NCBI GenBank assembly: GCA_963745665.1
Contig: CAVUYE010000001.1
Coordinates: forward strand, 620,001 to 684,000
Reading direction: 5' to 3'
DNA: 64,000 bases
Source: Bog-473 sp963745665
GTDB taxonomy: Bacteria; Actinomycetota; Acidimicrobiia; Acidimicrobiales; RAAP-2
A model generated the notes under the pieces. It did not search any database, was not told where the DNA came from, and saw nothing but the letters and a program-made list of their open reading frames with translations. Made by a program: the position numbers and the translations under genes. The first letter of the stretch is position 1. Each line of letters begins with the position of its first letter. Shown one piece after another: positions 57,625 to 64,000 of this stretch.

Positions 57625-60600
57625 GTGCATCTGCCCTCGAAGGTTCGCTCGGTCGGTCTGACTGCGCTTCTAGGGGTCGCCCTGGGGCTGGCTGCCGTCA
57701 CCGTCCCGATGGTGGCGCCAGCCGATGCCACAGTCACCTGCAGCGCGCCGCCCGCCGCGGGGGTCGACTACTACCACTGCAACCTGGCCGGTGTGGATTT
57801 CTCCGGTGCCGACCTTGCGGGCGCTGATTTTCAAGGCGCCACCGTCACCGGAGCGAACCTGCAGAATGCGACGCTCACCAATGACATTCTCACCGGAGGC
57901 AACTTCACCGGTACGGACTTTACCGGTGCCAATCTCGACGGCTCGTACGCGCAGAGAGCACTCTTCACGAACGCCACCTTCACCGACGCCGACCTTGACA
58001 GCGTGACCGCGACCTCCGCCAATTTCTCCGACGGTACGTTCTCCGGGGCCACCTTTTCCGCCACCATCGTCCAGAATGACGATCTGAACGGCGCGCAGCT
58101 GGCCGGGGCCAACCTGGCCGGCGTGCACGGCCAGGCGACCGGGACACCGGCGTCCCTACCGGTTGGTTGGACGTTCTTCAACGGGTTCCTCATCGGCGCC
58201 GGAGCGGACCTGCGGGGGGCGGCGCTGTCCGGTGACAATATGCCGGGGATCAATCTCTCGGGCGCCAATGTGAGCGAAGCGAAGTTCACCGGTGACGACC
58301 TCACCGGTGCCATCTTCACCGGCGACTCGGTCTTCGACACAGGCTTCGAGGATGCCAACCTGACCGGCGCCGACTTCTCCGGTGACAATATCGACGGGTC
58401 CAACCTGACCGGCGCGGACCTTTCTGGGACGGAGTTCGGCGACGCCAACCTGGAGAACGCGACATTCACCGGCACCACCGGAGACACCACGACCGATGTG
58501 ACCGGCGTCACCTGGCTCGACACGACCTGCCCGGACGGCACGAATAGCAACTACGACGGCGGCACCTGCCTGGGGCACGGATTCTTCTCGCCGCTCAAGC
58601 TGTCGATGTCGACCACCTCCACCGGCTACTCCGTCGCCGGTCAGACCATCCCCTACAGCTACCTGGTGACCAACACCGGGAGCCTGACCATGACCGGAGT
58701 CGCCGTGACCGACGACCTGGTGCCCACCGTGAGCTGCCCCTCGAGCACCCTGGCCGCCGGGGCCTTCGAGACCTGCACCGGTAGCTACACGGTGACCCAG
58801 GGTGACGTGACTGCCGGGTCGGTGACCAACACCGCTACGGCAACGGCGTCGGACTCCGAGGGACTCGTCAGCTCGGCACCGTCTTCGGTGACGGTTGCGG
58901 CCAACGCGCCAAACTCGTCGATCAGCCTGACCAAGTCGACCACCTCGACCGGCTACGGGGCCGCGGGGCAGACCATCCCTTACAGCTACCTGGTGACCAA
59001 CACCGGGACCACCACACTGACCGGCGTTGGCGTCAGCGACGACCTGGTGCCCACCGTGAGCTGCCCCTCGGGCACCCTGGCCCCCGGGGTCTTCGAGACC
59101 TGCACCGCGACCTACACGGTGACCCAGGGTGACGTGGACGCCGGGTCGGTGACCAACGTCGCAACTGCCTCGGGGACCAACCCGCAGAGCATCGTGGTCA
59201 GCTCGGCACCGTCATCGGTGACCGTTGCGGCCAACGCGGCCACCTCGTCGATCAGCCTGACCAAGTCGACCACCTCGACCGGCTACGGGGCCGCGGGGCA
59301 GACCATCCCTTACAGCTACCTGGTGACCAACACCGGGACCACCACACTGACCGGCGTTGGCGTCAGCGACGACCTGGTGCCCACCGTGAGCTGCCCCTCG
59401 GGCACCCTGGCCCCCGGGGTCTTCGAGACCTGCACCGGGAGCTACACGGTGACCCAAGGTGACGTGGACGCCGGGTCGGTGACCAACGTCGCAACTGCCT
59501 CGGGGACCAACCCGCAGAGCATCGTGGTCAGCTCGGCACCGTCATCGGTGACCGTTGCGGCCAACGCGGCCACCTCGTCGATCAGCCTGACCAAGTCGAC
59601 CACCTCGACCGGCTACGGGGCCGCGGGGCAGACCATCCCTTACAGCTACCTGGTGACCAACACCGGGACCACCACACTGACCGGCGTTGGCGTCAGCGAC
59701 GACCTGGTGCCCACCGTGAGCTGCCCCTCGGGCACCCTGGCCCCCGGGGTCTTCGAGACCTGCACCGGGAGCTACACGGTGACCCAAGGTGACGTGACCG
59801 CCGGGTCGGTGACCAACGTCGCAACTGCCTCGGGGACCAACCCGCAGAGCATCGTGGTCAGCTCGGCACCGTCATCGGTGACGGTGAGGGCCGTAGAGTG
59901 CGATCCCCCGATCATCACGAGCGCAGATTCGGCCACGGCGGTGGTGGGGAGCCCATTCCACTTCACGGTGACGACCTGCAGCACTGCCGTGCCAAGAATC
60001 AGGGCATTCGGCCTACCGCAGGGTCTCCGACTGGTCGACAACCACAACGGAACGGCGACGATTTCGGGAACGCCTTGGGTCAAAGACCTCTCCCAGCAAT
60101 CGGCGACCATCAGGGCAATCGTCAAGGGCCAGACGAAGGCCAATCAGGTATTCGTCTTCACCCTCGATCAAGCCCCGATATTCAAGTCCAACCCAAAGTA
60201 CGTGGCGACGGCCGGGGTCACCTTCGCGTACCCGGTCATCACCGCCTACGGCTACCCGGTGCCCATGATCACCACCAGCTCCGCCCTGCCTGGTGGGGTG
60301 ACCCTCAATGACAACCACGACGGCACGGCCAGTCTGACTGGGACCCCCGGACCGACTGCCGGGGGCGTCTACCCCATCACGATCACCGCGACCAACGGGG
60401 TGGGTGCTCCGGTCAACCAGACCTTCACCCTGACCGTCTACCAAGCCCCGTCGATCACAAGCGCCGCCAGTGACACTGTGACTACTGGGGTGGCCATGAC
60501 GCCGTTCATCTTGACGACGACCGGCTACCCGGTGCCCACCATCAAGGCCAAGTTGCCCTCGGGCCTGATGTTGACCGACAACGACAACCAGACCGCCACC

Positions 60601-60723
60601 ATCATCGGCACGCCTAACGCGAAATTTGGCTGGAACCTACATCGTGACCATCAGGGCATCATCGAAGGCGGGAACAACCACTCAAAGCTTCAGCCTGACC
60701 GTCGCGCCCTGACGGTGTCGTAG
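57625..60723 (+). CDS. Very large secreted protein: pentapeptide repeats, four DUF11-like domains, Ig-like domains
   Basis: As read, 1032 residues from GTG 57625 (GAAAGGAACC upstream). A signal peptide (about 1-32, VGLTALLGVALGLAAVTVPM) is followed by pentapeptide repeats (about 45-285) of the A(D/N)LxG type, for example DFSGADLAGADFQGATVTGA, which form a right-handed beta-helix. Then come four DUF11/conserved-repeat domains of about 110 residues (YSYLVTNTGTTTLTGVGVSD), three of them almost identical, and about three He_PIG-type Ig domains (LPGGVTLNDNHDGTASLTGT). The natural end is probably in another frame: from 60628 one base shift gives AGTYIVTIRASSKAGTTTQS and FSLTVAP, ending at TGA 60712. 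Surface adhesion or shielding is a guess. Confidence 0.85.
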   Translation: MHLPSKVRSVGLTALLGVALGLAAVTVPMVAPADATVTCSAPPAAGVDYYHCNLAGVDFSGADLAGADFQGATVTGANLQNATLTNDILTGGNFTGTDFTGANLDGSYAQRALFTNATFTDADLDSVTATSANFSDGTFSGATFSATIVQNDDLNGAQLAGANLAGVHGQATGTPASLPVGWTFFNGFLIGAGADLRGAALSGDNMPGINLSGANVSEAKFTGDDLTGAIFTGDSVFDTGFEDANLTGADFSGDNIDGSNLTGADLSGTEFGDANLENATFTGTTGDTTTDVTGVTWLDTTCPDGTNSNYDGGTCLGHGFFSPLKLSMSTTSTGYSVAGQTIPYSYLVTNTGSLTMTGVAVTDDLVPTVSCPSSTLAAGAFETCTGSYTVTQGDVTAGSVTNTATATASDSEGLVSSAPSSVTVAANAPNSSISLTKSTTSTGYGAAGQTIPYSYLVTNTGTTTLTGVGVSDDLVPTVSCPSGTLAPGVFETCTATYTVTQGDVDAGSVTNVATASGTNPQSIVVSSAPSSVTVAANAATSSISLTKSTTSTGYGAAGQTIPYSYLVTNTGTTTLTGVGVSDDLVPTVSCPSGTLAPGVFETCTGSYTVTQGDVDAGSVTNVATASGTNPQSIVVSSAPSSVTVAANAATSSISLTKSTTSTGYGAAGQTIPYSYLVTNTGTTTLTGVGVSDDLVPTVSCPSGTLAPGVFETCTGSYTVTQGDVTAGSVTNVATASGTNPQSIVVSSAPSSVTVRAVECDPPIITSADSATAVVGSPFHFTVTTCSTAVPRIRAFGLPQGLRLVDNHNGTATISGTPWVKDLSQQSATIRAIVKGQTKANQVFVFTLDQAPIFKSNPKYVATAGVTFAYPVITAYGYPVPMITTSSALPGGVTLNDNHDGTASLTGTPGPTAGGVYPITITATNGVGAPVNQTFTLTVYQAPSITSAASDTVTTGVAMTPFILTTTGYPVPTIKAKLPSGLMLTDNDNQTATIIGTPNAKFGWNLHRDHQGIIEGGNNHSKLQPDRRALTVS
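58597..59884 (+). repeat. Tandem 330-bp coding repeats (one divergent and three nearly identical copies)
   Basis: The segment starting ATCAGCCTGACCAAGTCGAC recurs at 58921, 59251 and 59581, exactly 330 bases apart. Copies 2 and 3 differ by a few bases only (for example GACGTGGACGCC versus GACGTGACCGCC). The copy before them (58597-58920) is clearly diverged. Recent duplication or gene conversion is implied, and copy number may differ between strains or be misassembled. Confidence 0.93.
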
Positions 60724-61000
60724 GGCTCTGAGAGTCCAACCCGAAGATCCCCAGCAGCACGGCACAACTCGCGGTCCGACTGGCCGAACTGGGTCATCCA
60801 GAGCAGTGACCTGGGATTTTCCGAGTCGTTGCGCACGCGACAATACGGGAAGGCGGTGCCGAGCCGGGGATTCGTCGGCGTGACAATGGCGCCCGGTACC
60901 GTCTCCCTCCAGAAACCTTCCGCCGGCACCTGCCGTCGCGGCCTCCCAGGAAGCGTCCGTCGCCCTGCCCACGTCACCCAAGACAGCCATCACGTACCCG

Positions 61001-62092
61001 ATGCGAGTCGTCTACTTCGTCGAGGGCTACTCGTTCGGTGGCGTGGAGCGTCACCTGCTCGGGCTCTTCGACGACCTTGACCGGCGGCGGTTCGACCCGA
61101 TGGTGCTCGGCGTTATGGCTGACGAGCTCGTACCTGAGCTCGAGGCGCGCCACGTTCCGGTCGTGCGTCTGGAGCGCATCCGGGGCAACGCGGATCTCCG
61201 GGGATTCGCGCGGGCCTTCCAGGCCATCCGGCACGCCCGTCCCGTGGTGTTCCACGCCATGCTCTCGCATTCGCACGCGGCCCAATACGCGATCATGGCG
61301 GCGATCGTGCTGCGCACGCCTGTGGTGGTGACCACGGCGCACCTGCCGACGTATTCGGAGAAACCAATGCGCATCCGCCTCGGTCGCCTCATTCTCCGCG
61401 GCGTGGACATGCAGGTCCTGCCCTCCGAATGGACCAAGGCGGAGCTTGTCCGCCTGCATCAACTGCACGGCGCCACCCAGATCGTGGCGAACGGCATCGC
61501 CGTACCCGATCTCTACTCGCGCCAGGAGGCCCGGCAACAGCTGCAGATCGCTCCGACGGCCACGGTCATAGGGGGCTCCATGCGCCTCGTCGACTGGAAG
61601 CGTCCGGAACTGGTCACCGACGCCGGGCGCGGGCTGGCCGAAGCAGTGGTGGTCATCCTCGGTGAAGGTCCCGAGGAGGAGCGGCTGCGATCGCTGGCGG
61701 AGGGGGTGGACCTTCGCCTTCCGGGTTTCCGCTCCGACGCCGTCAGCCTGCTTTCCGCCTTCGACGTCTTTGTCCACCCCTGCCCCACCGACAATCAGCC
61801 CTTGGCGGTGTTCGAGGCGCTGGCCGCCGGGCTCCCGGTCGTCGTGGCCGACCAGGGCGGCGCCGCGTCCATGGTCGACGACGAGAGAACCGGCCTGCGC
61901 ACCCCCGCAACGCCCGCCGGAATGTCCGCCGCCGTGCACCGCCTGCTGGCCGATCCTGCGTTGGCCGCACGGCTCGGTGCGGCCGGCCGAGCCGAGGTCC
62001 TGACGCGCTTCACCACCGAGGCCATGACGCGGCAGCTGGAGGATCTCTACGAGCGGCTGCTCGCCGGCCCGCCAGCTGACCGGGGCGGTTGA
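61001..62092 (+). CDS. Glycosyltransferase, GT-B fold (family 4-like)
   Basis: A 363-residue cytoplasmic or membrane-associated retaining glycosyltransferase. VVYFVEGYSFGGVERHLLGL is the N-terminal Rossmann start with the G-G-x-E/x-R acceptor loop; MSHSHAAQYAIMAAIVLRTP-like sequence and TTAHLPTYSE follow; the donor half has VANGIAVPD, VVVILGEGPEEERLRSL, PGFRSDAVSLLSAFDVFVHP and QPLAVFEALAAGLPVVVADQ with the conserved E-A-x-A-x-G-x-P-V-V nucleotide-sugar motif. Sugar unknown. It is preceded by a 288-base gap after the large secreted protein in which I see nothing definite, and it is convergent with the MFS gene. Confidence 0.92.
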   Translation: MRVVYFVEGYSFGGVERHLLGLFDDLDRRRFDPMVLGVMADELVPELEARHVPVVRLERIRGNADLRGFARAFQAIRHARPVVFHAMLSHSHAAQYAIMAAIVLRTPVVVTTAHLPTYSEKPMRIRLGRLILRGVDMQVLPSEWTKAELVRLHQLHGATQIVANGIAVPDLYSRQEARQQLQIAPTATVIGGSMRLVDWKRPELVTDAGRGLAEAVVVILGEGPEEERLRSLAEGVDLRLPGFRSDAVSLLSAFDVFVHPCPTDNQPLAVFEALAAGLPVVVADQGGAASMVDDERTGLRTPATPAGMSAAVHRLLADPALAARLGAAGRAEVLTRFTTEAMTRQLEDLYERLLAGPPADRGG

Positions 62093-62157
62093 AGCTCCAA
62101 CCGGGCGTCAACCGCATCGGAGGTGACGGGGTCCGGTCTGGGTCTCCGCCGGCGACC

Positions 62158-63990
62158 TCAGGACACCGCGGCCGGCTCCTTGGCCAGCTTGGCGAGCTCC
62201 TCGGTGACTATCCGATCATGCTCGGCGAGGTCACGACGCGCCGCCCGCGGGCTCCAACGGCCCCGCATGAAGAAGACGAGGACGGCGAAGACGAACTGTC
62301 CGGCGAGACACACCCCCCACCAGCGCTTCCACTCACCCGGCGCGGTCTTCTGCGCTGGCGCCAGCTTCTTTGCTGCCAGTAGCAGGTTGGCCAGGTCCTG
62401 CGAGTGGACGCCGACTTGGGACTCAATTTCCGCCCGGCTGACCGCGACGCCCTTCTCCACCTCGAGCGCGAGTGGATTGAACGCCTTCAGGCCTAAGACC
62501 TGGGGAGTGGACACCCCGGGGGCGGTGATCACTTTCAACAGGTTGTGGGTGGCGTTGCACCCGCTCAGAATCGTCGCCAGTGTCTGCGGTCCGGGTTCAT
62601 CGGTCGCCTGCAAGTTCGCGATGACTTCGGTCGGCGCTGGTGTCGGATTGCATTTCAACGTGGTCGTGTTCGGTGCATACGGCTGCGAGGCCTCGATCGT
62701 CTGGAGAGTGGCACCCGCGGCCTGGTTGTCGACCAGCACCGTCGAGGTGGTGATCACGTAGGGCAGCACCAGGAAGGAGAGCGCCACCGTGATACGGAGG
62801 ATCCATCCCCACACCGCGAGCCCCGACGCGGTCAGGGCCGGATTGTGCGACTCGACCTGTTCGGTGTAGTTCGCCATCCACGGGGCGTAGGCGATGGAGA
62901 TGGAGACCGCCAGCAGGACGATGACGAGGACGTTGGCGTAGTAGCCGGTATGGGGGTGACCGGTCTGGACGATGAGGAAGCCCAACATCACCATGGAGGA
63001 CGCCGCCCCGAAGAGCATGAACGGCTTGCGCACCCGGGCCCAATCGGAGAGGAAACCGGCCAAGACGAGCCCGGCGGAGAGGAAGGCGGCGAGCCAGACG
63101 TTGATCCCGTTTGCCTGCGGCGTCGAACGATTGTAAATGACGACCCAATAGATCGTGAGCACACTCACCGAGGCGTAATAGAACAGGAGAAAGAGCGAGA
63201 TGGCGATGGACGAGGAAATCAGGTCGAGCTTCATCATGGAGCGGATCGGGTGCCTCGTCGCCTGCTCGACGTCGATCCCCATGGCTCGTGCTTCGACGAG
63301 CGCCCGTTCGCGCTCGGTCACCATGAGCTGATCGCGGAGCTGCGGCGAAAGCTCGCGCAGGAAGAAGAACGCGATGATCACGACGCCGAGACACACGAGT
63401 CCCGAAATAATGAATTGGTCCTGGAATGGCTTGAGGTGGTCCAGCGTGTGCGTGGCCACCAGGCTGGCGCACAGCGCGCCCATGGTGGGACCCAGCGCCC
63501 AGAACCCCATGGCGACACCACGTCCCATCTGTGGCGAGAAGTCCCGCATCAATGCGGGAGTCGAGACGAGGATGACGCCTTCCACGAAGCCGATCACGCA
63601 GTACGCCGCGGCGAAACCCCACTTGTCGTGGATGTGGGGGATGGCGAGCAGCTGGACCAGCGCGACGACGAGGGTGCCGTAGATGGTGAGGTTGGCCCGG
63701 CCGATCTTGTCCGACAGCCCACCGATGAACGCGCTGAAGGCCCCAATAGCGTTGGAGACGACCAACAGGTACAGGAAAAACTGGAAGGACATATGGTAGT
63801 AGGGCAGCAGCAGCGGCGTGACCGCACCCTCCACGTAGTAGAGGTAGTAGAGCATGATCGTGGTCAACACCACGATGGCCAGATACCCCAGTCGCGGCCA
63901 CGTGTTGGGGTACTTGTAGAGCTGGCGCCTGCCGATGGAATGCATGAGGCCTCGCTTGGGAACCGGGGCGCTCACCGCTGTCGTCGTCAT
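62158..63990 (-). CDS. MFS transporter with a large extracytoplasmic insertion
   Basis: A 610-residue major facilitator protein. Twelve TM segments can be placed; IGGLSDKIGRANLTIYGTLV is the loop 2-3 motif, GFWALGPTMGALCASLVATH the TM5 region, and SAGLVLAGFLSDWARVRKPF the matching loop in the second half. Between the last two TM segments (about residues 430-545) lies a non-membrane insertion with two Cys (TTTLKCNPTPAPTEVIANLQ, ILSGCNATHNLLK) and ending in a coiled-coil-like stretch SQDLANLLLAAKKLAPAQKT. By topology it is outside the cell. Substrate unknown. The C-terminal tail is basic and cytoplasmic. The start is ATG 63990, 10 bases from the window end. Confidence 0.88.
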   Translation of the reverse strand: MTTTAVSAPVPKRGLMHSIGRRQLYKYPNTWPRLGYLAIVVLTTIMLYYLYYVEGAVTPLLLPYYHMSFQFFLYLLVVSNAIGAFSAFIGGLSDKIGRANLTIYGTLVVALVQLLAIPHIHDKWGFAAAYCVIGFVEGVILVSTPALMRDFSPQMGRGVAMGFWALGPTMGALCASLVATHTLDHLKPFQDQFIISGLVCLGVVIIAFFFLRELSPQLRDQLMVTERERALVEARAMGIDVEQATRHPIRSMMKLDLISSSIAISLFLLFYYASVSVLTIYWVVIYNRSTPQANGINVWLAAFLSAGLVLAGFLSDWARVRKPFMLFGAASSMVMLGFLIVQTGHPHTGYYANVLVIVLLAVSISIAYAPWMANYTEQVESHNPALTASGLAVWGWILRITVALSFLVLPYVITTSTVLVDNQAAGATLQTIEASQPYAPNTTTLKCNPTPAPTEVIANLQATDEPGPQTLATILSGCNATHNLLKVITAPGVSTPQVLGLKAFNPLALEVEKGVAVSRAEIESQVGVHSQDLANLLLAAKKLAPAQKTAPGEWKRWWGVCLAGQFVFAVLVFFMRGRWSPRAARRDLAEHDRIVTEELAKLAKEPAAVS

Positions 63991-64000
63991 GTTGGAAACC

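Noticed and set aside
58597..59884. 330-bp direct repeats considered as a CRISPR-like or mobile array
   Set aside because: Units are contiguous, in frame and encode DUF11-like domains; there are no short repeats with unique spacers and no transposase.

Overview
The window is high-GC chromosomal DNA from an actinobacterium. WhiB, CrgA, a PASTA kinase with PP2C phosphatase and two FHA proteins, a GlnR-like orphan regulator and frequent GTG/TTG starts all point to Actinobacteria. A secreted protein built from GYWxVASDGG repeats and a DUF929-type protein suggest the class Acidimicrobiia; this is inference from gene content, not a phylogeny. There are four tRNA genes (Pro-CGG, Ala-TGC, Ile-GAT, Leu-CAG), no rRNA, no CRISPR array and no recognisable insertion sequence or prophage.

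Layout. 1-5.3 kb is housekeeping: the 5' part of a primary-type sigma-70 factor, a small helical protein, NAD synthetase, and glnA followed by an atypical GlnR-like regulator. 5.3-9.1 kb carries a minus-strand operon hesB - fused FeS/molybdopterin hydroxylase fragment - ridA, divergent from mrp. 9.1-16 kb resembles the mycobacterial whiB4 neighbourhood: MBL hydrolase, NUDIX, thioredoxin-fold DUF929 protein, WhiB and two ArsA-type ATPases, then a receiver protein, a CorC-like protein and tRNA-Pro.

16.5-26.3 kb is the most interesting part. A five-gene operon (phosphopantetheinyl transferase, acyl carrier protein, acyl-CoA dehydrogenase, amino acid:carrier-protein ligase of the class II aaRS fold, DUF1839) is followed by a divergent GH2 glycosidase and a second operon of a two-domain alpha/beta hydrolase plus an ATP-grasp ligase. 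Together they look like a non-NRPS pathway that loads an amino acid on a carrier, oxidises or otherwise modifies it, and joins it to something by an ATP-grasp enzyme. The product is unknown.

26.4-36.8 kb holds a GAF-GGDEF diguanylate cyclase, a NUDIX protein, an LCP cell-wall ligase, an SDR, a Cys-rich small protein, a GT-C glycosyltransferase, a CoA transferase, tRNA-Ala, a TesB thioesterase, an SGNH protein and tRNA-Ile. 36.8-43.4 kb is visibly lower in GC and looks accessory: an ECF sigma factor paired with a membrane-anchored Cys-rich propeller, a TPR gene relic, a VOC protein, a methyltransferase, an MFS transporter and an orphan. 43.4-51 kb has a repeat/SGNH secreted protein, a degenerate and frameshifted D-Ala-D-Ala carboxypeptidase homologue, an aldo/keto reductase, an SDR, a ComF-like protein, a thioesterase and a thiolase.

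51-57 kb is the conserved actinobacterial growth and division locus: crgA, trpG/pabA, pknB, pstP, fhaB, fhaA and tRNA-Leu, but without the pknA, pbpA and rodA genes that mycobacteria have between pknB and pstP. 57.4-64 kb contains a very large secreted pentapeptide/DUF11/Ig-like protein with near-identical 330-bp repeats and a probable 3' frameshift, a family 4-like glycosyltransferase, and an MFS transporter with a large extracytoplasmic insertion.
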